Shown here: in pieces, positions 24,505-33,794 of the stretch
Layout: the number at the start of each line of letters is the position of its first letter
How positions within the stretch are numbered: position 1 is the stretch's first letter
Source of the DNA: Desulfocapsa sp.
GTDB taxonomy: Bacteria; Desulfobacterota; Desulfobulbia; Desulfobulbales; Desulfocapsaceae
Length of the DNA: 64,000 nt
Direction: 5' to 3'
Assembly (NCBI GenBank): GCA_022712895.1
Contig: JAFLJS010000028.1
Coordinates: forward strand, 84,189 to 148,188
Position numbers and translations under genes: made by a program
The notes under the pieces: model-generated
The model's input: the letters and a program-made list of their open reading frames with translations, nothing else
Databases searched by the model: none
What the model was told of the DNA's origin: nothing

Positions 24505-25917
24505 ATGCGCAGCCTTTTCTGTAAGATTTTCTTAAGCTTTCTGCTTATTACACTGCTTGCCAGCTTCACCACGGTGATGATCTCCTACCTTGCACAGATT
24601 GGTCCCTACGGTCAGTTTAAAAAAATGGTGGAACGCAATCAGGTTCAGGCCTTAACCCATTCCCTTTCCATCACAGGCCTTGCGGCAGTAAAGATACTTG
24701 AAAACGGTGGCAAAAAGGCCCTGATTGCTTATTTGCAAGAAGTTGAAAAACAGCACCATAGTAAGATTTTCTTACTGCAAGATGATAGCAGCAGCTATTC
24801 AAATCGCAGCATGCCACAGCCCACCATTGACCTCGCCCTTTCTTCCCGTAACTCTCACGATACTCAGCATAATATAACTGAAACAGAAATTATCGTTGCC
24901 TTCCCCCTCTTCACTCATGACGAGCAGGAAATGACTCTTGTTGGAAGCACAGCTAGGATAGTACGACCCAGCGTCTTTGTGGATGAAAAGGAAAAAAAAG
25001 GCTGGCAGCGGATTCTCTTCCTCCGTCACCGTTTCGGTTTACCTGTTATTGTTGTGTTCCTTATTGCCGGAATCGGTTGTTACCTACTGGCACGCTCATT
25101 AACCGCGCCTATTCGGGATCTACGCAAAGCCACCCAACAGATGAGCAAAGGTGATTACTCAGCCCGGGTGAAGATTCTTAAGCGCAGAAGGGATGAGATT
25201 ACGGATTTGGGACATGACTTTAATACAATGGCAGAACGAACCCAATCTCTACTAACCTCTCAGAAACGATTATTACGAGATATTTCTCATGAGCTACGCT
25301 CTCCCTTAACCAGACAGAATCTCGCTGTGGAATTGGCCAGACAACGATTCAGCGATGCAGAACCGTATCTTGCGAGGATCGAGAAGGAATCTGGACGGCT
25401 CAATGAACTCATCGATCAGCTCCTCATCCTGACCAGACTTGAGGGCAATATAGATAACAGTGCCAAAGAAACAGTAGAACTCCACACCTTGCTGAACAGC
25501 ATTGTTCACGATGCTGACTTTGAGATTGCCAATCAGAATAAAAGCATAGAAATGCAACATCTCGACACAGCTACAATAGCTGGTTCCATAGAGCTGCTGA
25601 GACGAGCCCTGGAAAATGTGATTCGCAATGGCCTACGCTATACAGCAGCCGGAAGTGCTGTGCAAATCACTCTTTCAAAAAGTGTGGATTTTGTAACTAT
25701 CATTGTTAGAGATTATGGACCGGGCGTACCGCAGGAGAATCTTGAACAGATTTTCAAGCCATTTTTTAGGGTAGCTGAAGCACGGGAGCGCGACAGTGGC
25801 GGAACGGGAATAGGTCTGGCCATTGCTAAACAGGCGATTTCCATGCACGGTGGCAGCATAGTCGCAAAAAATGCTGCAAAAGGTGGCCTTATTATTGAGA
25901 TACACTTACCACTATAA
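24505..25917 (+). CDS. cpxA: Sensor histidine kinase, CpxA-like
   Basis: 470 residues. TM1 is at about 8-30, a periplasmic sensor domain at 31-175, TM2 at about 177-197 and HAMP at about 198-250 (LTAPIRDLRKATQQMSKGDY). HisKA has H262 in LRDISHELRSPLTR, and HATPase follows with VIRNGLRYTAAG, VRDYGPGVP and GGTGIGLAIAK. The domain order and HisKA box match CpxA. The periplasmic domain is not recognisably homologous to that of E. coli. The kinase likely senses envelope damage or metal together with a periplasmic partner; the adjacent EF-hand protein is a candidate. It converges on that gene. Confidence 0.85.
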   Translation: MRSLFCKIFLSFLLITLLASFTTVMISYLAQIGPYGQFKKMVERNQVQALTHSLSITGLAAVKILENGGKKALIAYLQEVEKQHHSKIFLLQDDSSSYSNRSMPQPTIDLALSSRNSHDTQHNITETEIIVAFPLFTHDEQEMTLVGSTARIVRPSVFVDEKEKKGWQRILFLRHRFGLPVIVVFLIAGIGCYLLARSLTAPIRDLRKATQQMSKGDYSARVKILKRRRDEITDLGHDFNTMAERTQSLLTSQKRLLRDISHELRSPLTRQNLAVELARQRFSDAEPYLARIEKESGRLNELIDQLLILTRLEGNIDNSAKETVELHTLLNSIVHDADFEIANQNKSIEMQHLDTATIAGSIELLRRALENVIRNGLRYTAAGSAVQITLSKSVDFVTIIVRDYGPGVPQENLEQIFKPFFRVAEARERDSGGTGIGLAIAKQAISMHGGSIVAKNAAKGGLIIEIHLPL

Positions 25918-25989
25918 GAAAACATTCCCTGCCGACCCGGATGATATCCATTTCATCCAGATCGGTGATAGAGTTGTGCCTATTGGTAT

Positions 25990-26418
25990 TTATGCCTGGA
26001 TGTTCACCGGAGTATATTCCTCCTGCTCATCCTCTTGTTCCCCAAATATATCCATCAATGCCGAGAAGGAATCCTTTTCCGGATCTGATTGATAGGTGGA
26101 AAGCATCGATTGCATTGATCCTTTCCCTCCCTGCGGGCCTCCCGCTGCACCACGAAGCTCCATCATCATGGATTGCATTTCGTCTTGTCCAAGCAAACCA
26201 TCATTATTGGCATCATAGGTTTTTGTTACTTCTTCTACACTTATTTTTTGACCGGTCATTTCTGAAACCTTATCGGTCATGGTTTTTAATTCAGTCTGGT
26301 CAAGACCACCATTTTTGTCTGTATCCAACTGGTTAAACCGTTCGCCCGTTCCTTTTCGCTGCTGCATACCCTGCATCTGAGCGAAGGAACCAGTTGATGC
26401 ACTTATTCCATTCATCAT
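25990..26418 (-). CDS. EF-hand calcium-binding protein
   Basis: 142 residues with two EF-hand loops: DTDKNGGLDQTE (about 34-45) and DANNDGLLGQDE (about 69-80), each with the acidic positions for calcium binding. Hydrophobic helices between them contain MTDKVSEM and EMQSMMMEL. No signal peptide is visible, so the location is uncertain; other starts (the second Met) do not help. Glycine- and methionine-rich segments flank the loops. A CpxR-type double box lies about 142-157 bp upstream of its start, suggesting control by the neighbouring two-component system. Confidence 0.75.
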   Translation of the reverse strand: MMNGISASTGSFAQMQGMQQRKGTGERFNQLDTDKNGGLDQTELKTMTDKVSEMTGQKISVEEVTKTYDANNDGLLGQDEMQSMMMELRGAAGGPQGGKGSMQSMLSTYQSDPEKDSFSALMDIFGEQEDEQEEYTPVNIQA

Positions 26419-26559
26419 AATTAGTCCTCTGTTTTAGTGAAAGAGAGAGGCTGTCCCTTTCCTACCTCCTGTTAAAAACACTTCTCTACCAATAAAAAAT
26501 GAAGATACTTTGTCTCCACCTCTCTATACATCGGACATAAAGTGATTCTTTTAATGATC

Positions 26560-26575
26560 TTTACAAAAACTTTAC
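26560..26575 (-). promoter_or_regulatory. CpxR-type double box upstream of the EF-hand gene
   Basis: Read on the minus strand: GTAAA, six bases, GTAAA, with both repeats within GTAAAG. The spacer is one base longer than the usual five. It lies about 150 bp upstream of the EF-hand gene start. The rest of 26419-26724 shows no gene. Confidence 0.45.
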
Positions 26576-26724
26576 AAAACTTTTCGAATAGCACTCGAAG
26601 CAGATGAAGAGATGATTCACAATATCGCCTTACATGCCTTATCAACTCGTATACAACTGTTGCCAACATCCCAGGCACTGTAGTAACTCTTTGCAGTTGA
26701 ATGTAAAAAAAATATGATCCTGGT

Positions 26725-27129
26725 TTACCACCTTGCTTTTTTTCCATGACGTTTCCAATGGTTCCGGTGATGCCTGTGTTGTTTTTGGTATCGATGGCGT
26801 CTGTAGTGCTCAGGTTGAGGAACGTATACAACAGGTCTTGGCCTGAAAGCGGGTACGGGCACCATTAGCACTGGACGAGAATAAAAACGTGGCCGTCGTG
26901 GCACATATTGCTGAGTTGGGTAGTAACCGACCTGAGAAGCAATCAAAGCACCAACGGTGGCCCCAATCAATGTGGCTTCGGTGTTATGCCCAATCACTTG
27001 GCCAAAACCAGCACCCAATACTGCGCCAGTCAGAATATTTTCCGCATTACGACTCATGGCAGGCTGGCTTGTAAGCGTGAGGGTGAGTAACGTTATTACG
27101 ATTGTAAATACTGTTTTTGTCTTTTTCAT
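26725..27129 (-). CDS. Glycine-zipper 2TM-type envelope protein
   Basis: 134 residues with a signal peptide (MKKTKTVFTIVITLLTLTLT, cleavage near QPAMS). A glycine-zipper segment follows (about 31-67: ILTGAVLGAGFGQVIG and ATLIGATVGALIASQVGY) with the GxxxG/A spacing of outer-membrane lipoprotein-like SlyB/RcnB-type proteins. The C-terminal half is rich in Pro, Arg, Tyr and His (YSRPVLMVPVPAFRPRP, RRHRYQKQHRHHRNH) and strongly basic, which could bind metals or anionic polymers. There is no lipobox. Function is not known. Confidence 0.75.
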   Translation of the reverse strand: MKKTKTVFTIVITLLTLTLTSQPAMSRNAENILTGAVLGAGFGQVIGHNTEATLIGATVGALIASQVGYYPTQQYVPRRPRFYSRPVLMVPVPAFRPRPVVYVPQPEHYRRHRYQKQHRHHRNHWKRHGKKARW

Positions 27130-27476
27130 GAGGCTCTCTCCAGTTAAAGGTTTTTATGTTGTGCTTACCTTTTTTATATATTCTGGAACACCTCTCGTCA
27201 TTGGACATCGGCTAACATGTCAACCGATATCGGGTGACACTGGCCCCCAATACCGAGATAACAGCAAGAAATAACAATTAATTAGCTAAACGACTGTCGC
27301 AGAGCAAAACTGAAATCAATTCATCTGAAAAATCAAATATGAGTACTATTGTTCCTACCGACAGCAGAAAATATTGCACTTTAGTAAATACATTTTCCCA
27401 TTTTCGTGACCATAAGCAGGAAAAGGGAGAAAAGAGAAAGGATTCGCTAATTTTGAAGACAACCACTCAAGCCTAG

Positions 27477-27752
27477 TATCAGAAAGGAAGGTATGGTTCT
27501 TTTCTGGGTAGAGCGGTCGCTGAAGGGGAGACACTGGCAGCCGGAGCGGCAACACAATTCTCTTTTGAAGAAATTAAAGCCCTTGCGCACCAGATACAAA
27601 ACAGAAATAAAAAGCTAATGGTTCATGCCAATGGCCCCGCACCTGTCCGGGACGCTGTGCTGGCAGGATGCCACTCCATTGAACATGGATTTTTTATGGG
27701 GAGTGACAACCTCAAGCGAATGGCCGACAGGCAGACATTCCGGGATCGCTGA
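27477..27752 (+). pseudogene. Remnant of an amidohydrolase (imidazolonepropionase-like) gene
   Basis: A stop-to-stop frame with no start. From about 27535 it reads as the central part of metal-dependent amidohydrolases: QFSFEEIKALAHQI, KKLMVHANGPAPVRDAVLAG and HSIEHGFFM, containing two of the metal-binding histidines (VHANG and IEHG). It then stops at 27750-27752 soon after MADR. Both ends of the enzyme are missing. The rest of 27130-27764 shows no other gene. Confidence 0.65.
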
Positions 27753-27764
27753 AACAGGAAAAGG

Positions 27765-28997
27765 TTATGGTACCGCCAATATCGCACAGTTACAGAGATC
27801 ATCACTCTCAAAAGCTGTCATATCACCCGCCTGTAAACCGGGAACGGGAAATACGCGAACAGTGAGTGGCTTGTTGAGACGGTAAGCCATGGTGCCGGTA
27901 TCTCTCATAAGAGCAGCTATTTTTTCAATTGTTGTATTACCAGGGATTGGCACGGTATCCAGCCCGATACCACAAACCGCACTGTATGTCAGCAAAGAGT
28001 GTATCTCGAAATTACCTTCAATGGTTCCCTGTGCAAGACCAGTATCTTCGGTGAGGGCCAACATAAGTCCAGAGAACCCGACAAGGTCCACATCCTTGAT
28101 GGATTTGAATACTTTGGTGAGCAGTGATGACGCCTCAACTGTGCCTGACGCACCAAAATACTCAACACCCAGCTGTTCATACACTTCAACCATACTTGAG
28201 CAATTTTTAGACGGAGCGGCTGAGCTATCAAAACCAGAGAAGACAAAATCTTCATCCAGAGTTGTATCATCAATCAATGATTTTATATCCGAGATGAAAT
28301 ATTGCAGCGCAGAATGCATAATCTCAAAATAGGCTTTGTACAGGCGGTTATGATCCGAGATCTGCTTATCCTTGTTAAAGTCTTTCAGTACTCTGACAAG
28401 TAAATCTGGTGTCTCCAGGCCAATAACAAAACGTCTGCCCAGCTCTTTGCGATGATAGCTGGCAGGAAAATAGGGGATGAGCGGTTCGCAGTTGAAATTA
28501 ACAGTAAAATTAAAGTTCCCTTCGCCCCTTGGTGTTATTTTACTGATTTGGGTAACTGCCTTTGCAGAGGATAGAATTAAATCGTTATCAAGTATGTCAA
28601 AAGCATCCACGCCAACATTAACGCAGACATTGCACAAATCACCAAACTCACTGATCAGCTCAGGCAGCATGGCAATTTCATCATGCGTTCTTGCCTCTCC
28701 GATTGCAAACCTGACCCGGAGCCCGGATGTATCAGAAGAGAGCAATAACTCACTAAGATACAAAAGATCTTTTCTTGCGTTTTCCAGAGTCTCTGTGTTG
28801 AGATATTCACCAAAAGGGTTTGTCACAATTCGTACAGATTGAACGGTATATGCATTTTTGGTGAGTTCTTTAGACAGATCAGCGCAAAACATTGAAGCTT
28901 TAGCTATTTCCTGCGCCCAGCTCTGCTTCTCTTTATCCAGAGATATAAAGGTTGTTATTGTTCTAACTTTACAAAGGTTTTTATCGGTATGACTCAT
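27765..28997 (-). CDS. DUF711 family protein
   Basis: 410 residues resembling the DUF711/UPF0210 family, with the typical N-terminal VRIVTNPFGEYL, central FVFSGFDSSAAPSK, and C-terminal GIGLDTVPIPGNTT and AYRLNKPLTVRVFPVPG segments. The length is close to that of family members. The biochemical role of the family is not established; a fold related to pyruvate-formate-lyase-like or other large alpha/beta enzymes has been suggested, and I do not rely on it. The gene stands alone. A GTGTTAACAC palindrome lies 43 bases upstream of the start. Confidence 0.8.
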   Translation of the reverse strand: MSHTDKNLCKVRTITTFISLDKEKQSWAQEIAKASMFCADLSKELTKNAYTVQSVRIVTNPFGEYLNTETLENARKDLLYLSELLLSSDTSGLRVRFAIGEARTHDEIAMLPELISEFGDLCNVCVNVGVDAFDILDNDLILSSAKAVTQISKITPRGEGNFNFTVNFNCEPLIPYFPASYHRKELGRRFVIGLETPDLLVRVLKDFNKDKQISDHNRLYKAYFEIMHSALQYFISDIKSLIDDTTLDEDFVFSGFDSSAAPSKNCSSMVEVYEQLGVEYFGASGTVEASSLLTKVFKSIKDVDLVGFSGLMLALTEDTGLAQGTIEGNFEIHSLLTYSAVCGIGLDTVPIPGNTTIEKIAALMRDTGTMAYRLNKPLTVRVFPVPGLQAGDMTAFESDDLCNCAILAVP

Positions 28998-29040
28998 TAT
29001 AGAATTTCCACTATCGTTATAAGTTTATTCTGCTTGAAAG

Positions 29041-29050
29041 GTGTTAACAC
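29041..29050. promoter_or_regulatory. 10-bp palindrome upstream of the DUF711 gene
   Basis: GTGTTAACAC is a perfect palindrome 44 bases upstream of the DUF711 start on the minus strand, a possible operator half-site pair. It is short, so chance cannot be excluded. Confidence 0.25.
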
Positions 29051-29103
29051 GTTATTCTGATATATTTAGAGCTCAGGGCAAGTCAGTAGCGTTCAATCTG
29101 ATC

Positions 29104-29196
29104 TTACTCAGCGGTGAGCATAATGGGATTCTTCACCCAAGCTGCCAGGCCAAGTAGAAAAGCATTGCCATTGATAACACGCCGTTCGACTCCCAT
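29104..29196 (-). CDS. Possible small protein (30 residues) with a strong ribosome binding site
   Basis: An ATG at 29196 is preceded by GGAGG at an eight-base spacing and opens a 30-codon frame with a hydrophobic centre (NAFLLGLAAWVKNPIM). It lies downstream of the LysE-family gene on the same strand. The good Shine-Dalgarno is the only positive evidence; it may equally be the stub of a larger lost gene. Confidence 0.25.
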   Translation of the reverse strand: MGVERRVINGNAFLLGLAAWVKNPIMLTAE

Positions 29197-29248
29197 ACGT
29201 TAGCCCTCCATTCAAAATACTTAGTACCGTCTACCGACCCATTTCGTC

Positions 29249-29887
29249 CTAGCTCAAACTGCTTTTAAGCTGTAATAGACCAAATCCCATACCGATAAAA
29301 AGCCCTCCTGAAATACGATGAAACCAGGACATTCCCCTCTGGTTGGCAAACAGTATTTTTGCCGACTTTGAAATATAGCCATAACTGAAGAGTGAAATAA
29401 AAGAAAGTGTCATAAAAATTGTAGTCATGATGAAAAACTGAGGCAGGATAGAATTCTCCAAATCTAAAAACTGAGGAAATATAGCTGTGAAAAAAAGAAT
29501 CGGTTTAGGGTTTGTTGCAGCAAGAAAAAAACCTTCATAAAAATAATCCAACTTGTTTTTAAAATTCGTTTTCCCTTTTTTGACTGGTAAATATTTTGTT
29601 GTTTTTGCGATTCGAAATTGCTTTATTCCTAAATATATCAAATACGAGGAACCAATAATTTTAACAACCATAAACAGTGTTGAAGAGGCTAACAACAATG
29701 CCCCCAAACCCAGTATTGAGATGCTTGACAAAAGAAAAAGACCCACAATGTTCCCCAAAGAGGAGATCGCAACAATTCGCAGGTCTGTGGTTATCGCGTT
29801 GGAGATAGCCAGGAAAATGGCTGGGCCGGGACTGATAATGTAGAAGAAGGAAACAACAGAATACAATAACAGTACATCGTAATTCAT
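29249..29887 (-). CDS. LysE/RhtB-family amino acid exporter
   Basis: 212 residues with six hydrophobic segments. The family signature FFYIISPGPAIFLAIS is in TM1, with the NxxG region AISSLGNIVGLF near TM2 and the conserved TNPKPILFF motif before TM4. These are inner-membrane exporters of amino acids such as homoserine, threonine or lysine, driven by proton or sodium gradients. The gene stands between the DUF711 gene and the lipid cluster and is probably not part of the latter. The substrate cannot be assigned. Confidence 0.85.
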   Translation of the reverse strand: MNYDVLLLYSVVSFFYIISPGPAIFLAISNAITTDLRIVAISSLGNIVGLFLLSSISILGLGALLLASSTLFMVVKIIGSSYLIYLGIKQFRIAKTTKYLPVKKGKTNFKNKLDYFYEGFFLAATNPKPILFFTAIFPQFLDLENSILPQFFIMTTIFMTLSFISLFSYGYISKSAKILFANQRGMSWFHRISGGLFIGMGFGLLQLKSSLS

Positions 29888-29949
29888 GGTTGGAGTGGCT
29901 CCGAGCCTTATAATTGAGTTTGGCGTTGTTGCCTTTTTACTCTTTAAAA

Positions 29950-30738
29950 TTATCTGTTCATAACGGGTTTCCCAATTAATAGTTCCAAAGGGACAACCTC
30001 ACACTCATTTTTCTGCAGTGCACTGAAGAGCAGAATTAATTCGTTTTGCAAAATAGTAACACCCTCTTCTCCATGTGGAGGGAGATCATGGAGTAGGAGG
30101 ATATCCCCTGACGATATTTTTCGCATTATTCGTTTTGCCAGCCCAACTACTCTTTTATTGCCGCCATCAAAAGCCCGACAACTAAATGTCACAGTTTCCA
30201 GGTTTTCTGCTTGTAGAACGGATCTCAAAAGAGGGTTGGTGATTCCAACAGGAGGGCGAAAAAGTAAGGGACGAAAGCCAAAAGATCCCAGGAGTTGCTG
30301 ACTTTTTTGTATATCTTTATGGAGGTTTTTCTGGCTTCGCAACATCAACAAACTATCATGTTTCCATGAATGATTTCCAATCGTGTGGCCTGCCGCTAGA
30401 ATAGTACGGATAAGATCAGGACATCTCTGGGCCTTTTCTCCAATCACAAAAAATGTTGCTTTGAAATTGTAGCTTGCCAGCAACTTTAAAATTAGTGGGG
30501 TTGTCTCTGGAGACGGGCCATCATCGAATGTGAGAGAAATTCCCTTACTACCTGCTGGACCTTTACTGAAAATGGGTAAAAAGAACCCCCATTGTGGCAG
30601 GAAAGGTGCGATAAAACAGCAACAGAGAAAAAAGACAAGGGGAATCGTGGCAAACTTAGGAAAAAAAAGCAGTAACAGAAGAGCCATTCCAAAGGAGATA
30701 TGAGCTACCTTTTCTGCCTGTGAACAGGGAGCCTTCAT
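29950..30738 (-). CDS. Polysaccharide deacetylase-like (NodB-fold) membrane protein, end of lipid cluster
   Basis: 262 residues with two N-terminal hydrophobic segments (about 13-45). The NodB catalytic domain has LTFDDGPSP (D72, D73), the HxxxH metal pair H123/H127 in GNHSWKHDSL, RPPVG and LLHDLPP. The domain is complete, so an active hydrolase (amide or ester deacylation of a sugar or lipid) is likely. Its ATG overlaps the stop of the MMPL-methyltransferase gene by four bases, so it is translationally coupled and is the last gene of the cluster. In this setting it might trim the head group made by the cluster's glycosyltransferase; that is inference. Confidence 0.82.
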   Translation of the reverse strand: MKAPCSQAEKVAHISFGMALLLLLFFPKFATIPLVFFLCCCFIAPFLPQWGFFLPIFSKGPAGSKGISLTFDDGPSPETTPLILKLLASYNFKATFFVIGEKAQRCPDLIRTILAAGHTIGNHSWKHDSLLMLRSQKNLHKDIQKSQQLLGSFGFRPLLFRPPVGITNPLLRSVLQAENLETVTFSCRAFDGGNKRVVGLAKRIMRKISSGDILLLHDLPPHGEEGVTILQNELILLFSALQKNECEVVPLELLIGKPVMNR

Positions 30739-33700
30739 GGTTTACCTGCGCGCCCGGTCAACCAGACGAGTTCTTCGTTTGTTCTTGTGACGCTGTTCAT
30801 CTCCACCATAAAGCCAGCACCTTCAAGTAGCTCCGCCATATCTTCACTCTTTCTGTAATGAGCAGCTCCTCCGCCTCGTTTGGTTCGCATATCCTCAACT
30901 TTCCAGAACCATGAAACCGCTCTTTTTTGAGGATAAATAACATAGCGGATCACCAGCAACCCGTCATCGGCCATAACTGCAAAACAGCTTGCAAAGAGGT
31001 TTTTGACGCTTTCATCATCAAGGTAGTGAAGCATATCGAGCAGAAGGACAAGATCAGCTGGTTCCTGGAGATCAGGCAACTCAGAAGCCATCTTCGTTAT
31101 TAATTCAGCCCGATCTCCCATTGCAAGCACTGCCACCCGAATGCGTTCTGCATCAGGGTCAAGGCCTACAAGTTTGGCATTTTTACAATACTCAAGACAC
31201 CAGCATCCGGGAACACCATATCCACAGCCGATATCGAGGATTGTATGTACTGTATCCCTTTTTGTTTCCAATATTTCAGATAAATCATGAAACATTGGAT
31301 CTGATTTAAGTTTAAATCGTGCAAACATTCGGGGGTACGCTTCCAGCAGCCGATATCTGTTTCGTACCCGCTGCTCAATATCCTGTTGCTTTGCACTTCT
31401 CCTGACTGTTGTCGAAAAATAGCTGTGTAAAAGCGGAGGTAGAAGTAAAAAAGCACCAAGCAGCGAATACCCGATACCAAGGAGTGATGTTATACCAATG
31501 GATCGGAGCAAACTATGTTCGGCAAAACAGAGCACACCAAAACCTATCAGGGTAGAAGTCCCTGCCATAAATACTGCCATACGTACAAGACCAAATGACG
31601 GATTTTGCGGACTGCGATAACGCTGATGGGCACGCACAAAAAAGATTGAATAATCGATTCCCATCCCCAAAATCACAATGGAAAGCATAAGACCGGGAAT
31701 ATCCAGAGGGTGGCCGATAAGCTTCATGGTTCCCAAAGTGCAAATATACGAAAAAACTGGAGGCAGCAGGGTAATAAGGGTCAGCTGCCAACTTGCGTAG
31801 AAGAAGAGTAAAAAGATAACAATACTTACGGCAATGATGCCAAGCATTGTGGAAAAACTCTTAAAAAGAATAGCTGCCAGCTGGACGGAGAAGTTGGGGC
31901 TGTCAAATATTTTTCCTTCGCTGTGATACCTGCTAAAGAAATTGTCACTGTTATAGTTTTTTCCAGGACTGATATTTATAAATTCATGCAGTTGCCCATC
32001 GCTCTCTTGAATTCCCAGTAAAGGATAAAATTTGGCGGGTAGCGTTTTTGCTTGTACAAAATAGTCTGGTGCCAGCGTTTTCAGAAAAGTAGAAAAGGCC
32101 TGATCGCTAAAGCCAAGAGCTGTACTCTTTGCCAGCAACTGTTCTTGAAACACGTTCACCTTTTCAGGAGTCCAGAACTCTTTCCAGGATGACAAATTCT
32201 CCTGTGCCCGTTTTTCTCCAGGGAAAAGCATGGAGGCGACAAAAACCTTTTCCAGAGTTTCTGCTGCGACATCTTTGGCCACTTTTTGTAACAACTCATC
32301 ATTTTGCAGCTGTAAATCTTCTACGGATTCGGCCGACAGCATCAGCACCACACGGTTGCTGATATTTCCCCAAACCGATGTAAAGAGCGAATCAGCCTCC
32401 ATGGTTTCCTGACTCACGGTATTCATACTCTCAAGATTTACCTGAAACTCAGGCCTTGCATAGAATACCAAAACCAATGCCAACAATGCAGCCCCAAAAA
32501 AGCCAACACGCCCAGTGCTATAAAAGCCATCGACAAAAGTCTGCAAAGGAAGCCTTCGTTTGCCGGAAGCTTTCAAAGCGGGAGTCAGGTAGGGGAAGAC
32601 AAAATGCACAAAAAGGAAGGAAAACAATACGCCCATGGCCGTAAATTGTCCCAACTGAACAAAGACAGGAAAACCGCTAAAACTGAGGGTCAAAAAAGCA
32701 CCACAGGTGGTAAGCACTGCAAGAAGCCCAATGGAGCGCACCTCATGGGAGGCTTCTTTGCCTCTGGTGTCTTGCCTTCGATCGAGGAAGAGCAGATAAG
32801 CAATTCCATGATCAACGGTGATGGAGATAATCGCCCCGCCAAAACCAAGTACCATGATCGATATGGAGGGATGTAACAGTGAAAAGACAAGTAAAGAAAG
32901 TGCCGTTCCAAAAAGTGCAGGTAACAGTGACAGCAGACCAATCAACGGCCTTGGGAAGGCAATAAACAATAAAAATCCGATGCCAAGCATTGACAGGAGG
33001 AGGGCGAAATTCACATCATGGCGAATAATCTGCTCGTTATCAAGGGCTGCCCGGTAAGCTCCAACGGGGGTAAGCGTCACCCCTATTCCCGCCGCTGTAA
33101 ATTGCTCGTTGAGCATTTTTTCCACTGCTTGAATCAGGTTTGCAAGCTGTTTGGCTGAAGCAGTGTCGGTACCTGACACATTTGGGCGTGCTGTGACGAG
33201 CAGATGTTTGCGATCTGGAGAGAGAAGGAATCCATTATGAATCTGGGCATCAGCAAGGGGTGCCAGCATGGCCATTTTGGCCATTACCGGTTCCATAAAC
33301 CCCAGAGGATCGCTGGCGATAAACTGCCCCTGCCCTATTCCCTCAAGGCTGCTCAGTTTTTGTACAGATTCCTGCAAACGTGTTGTTATAAAATCCGCTT
33401 GCAGTCTGGGAGTTATCTCAGCCTCAAGCTCTGCTTCGCTTAGCAAAAGCGGCAAGCTTTCCATCACATGCAAAGCGAGTTCCGGGATCAGCGTTGCAAT
33501 CTTGGCGTTTCCCACCTCACGAAAGAGACCACTTGCGATGAATTCTTTTTCTATGAACTGGCCACATGCAACAAGACTATCCAGATCATCAATCGTTAAA
33601 GCCACATCCACTGCGATCTGGTCATGGATGGGATGATTGGCAAAAATTTCAAGTGCGTCACTGACCACAACCGAATTTGCAGGTAGGGAGCGAACAATAT

Positions 33701-33794
33701 CCGTATCCATATCAAGACGCAGCACTGCAGTAACACTGCTGGCGATGATAAACAGAAGGACAACTAGAAAGAGGCGAATGTTAAAGGACTTCAT
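30735..33794 (-). CDS. MMPL/RND-type lipid exporter fused to a C-terminal SAM methyltransferase
   Basis: 1019 residues. Residues ~1-770 form an MMPL-type exporter with twelve predicted membrane helices in two halves, each after a periplasmic domain. Core motifs are ISITVDHGIAYLLFLDRR in the first half and GMGIDYSIFFVRAHQRYRSP in the second, both with the GxxxD-Y/H pattern. Residues ~800-1019 form a class I methyltransferase (ILDIGCGYGVPG as motif I, LVGLDPDAER as motif II, LVLLLDMLHYLDD as motif IV). The exporter type moves lipids or lipid-linked pigments across the inner membrane. The frame is continuous through the junction, so the fusion is real in this sequence. It overlaps its two operon neighbours by four bases each. 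Confidence 0.88.
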   Translation of the reverse strand: MKSFNIRLFLVVLLFIIASSVTAVLRLDMDTDIVRSLPANSVVVSDALEIFANHPIHDQIAVDVALTIDDLDSLVACGQFIEKEFIASGLFREVGNAKIATLIPELALHVMESLPLLLSEAELEAEITPRLQADFITTRLQESVQKLSSLEGIGQGQFIASDPLGFMEPVMAKMAMLAPLADAQIHNGFLLSPDRKHLLVTARPNVSGTDTASAKQLANLIQAVEKMLNEQFTAAGIGVTLTPVGAYRAALDNEQIIRHDVNFALLLSMLGIGFLLFIAFPRPLIGLLSLLPALFGTALSLLVFSLLHPSISIMVLGFGGAIISITVDHGIAYLLFLDRRQDTRGKEASHEVRSIGLLAVLTTCGAFLTLSFSGFPVFVQLGQFTAMGVLFSFLFVHFVFPYLTPALKASGKRRLPLQTFVDGFYSTGRVGFFGAALLALVLVFYARPEFQVNLESMNTVSQETMEADSLFTSVWGNISNRVVLMLSAESVEDLQLQNDELLQKVAKDVAAETLEKVFVASMLFPGEKRAQENLSSWKEFWTPEKVNVFQEQLLAKSTALGFSDQAFSTFLKTLAPDYFVQAKTLPAKFYPLLGIQESDGQLHEFINISPGKNYNSDNFFSRYHSEGKIFDSPNFSVQLAAILFKSFSTMLGIIAVSIVIFLLFFYASWQLTLITLLPPVFSYICTLGTMKLIGHPLDIPGLMLSIVILGMGIDYSIFFVRAHQRYRSPQNPSFGLVRMAVFMAGTSTLIGFGVLCFAEHSLLRSIGITSLLGIGYSLLGAFLLLPPLLHSYFSTTVRRSAKQQDIEQRVRNRYRLLEAYPRMFARFKLKSDPMFHDLSEILETKRDTVHTILDIGCGYGVPGCWCLEYCKNAKLVGLDPDAERIRVAVLAMGDRAELITKMASELPDLQEPADLVLLLDMLHYLDDESVKNLFASCFAVMADDGLLVIRYVIYPQKRAVSWFWKVEDMRTKRGGGAAHYRKSEDMAELLEGAGFMVEMNSVTRTNEELVWLTGRAGKP

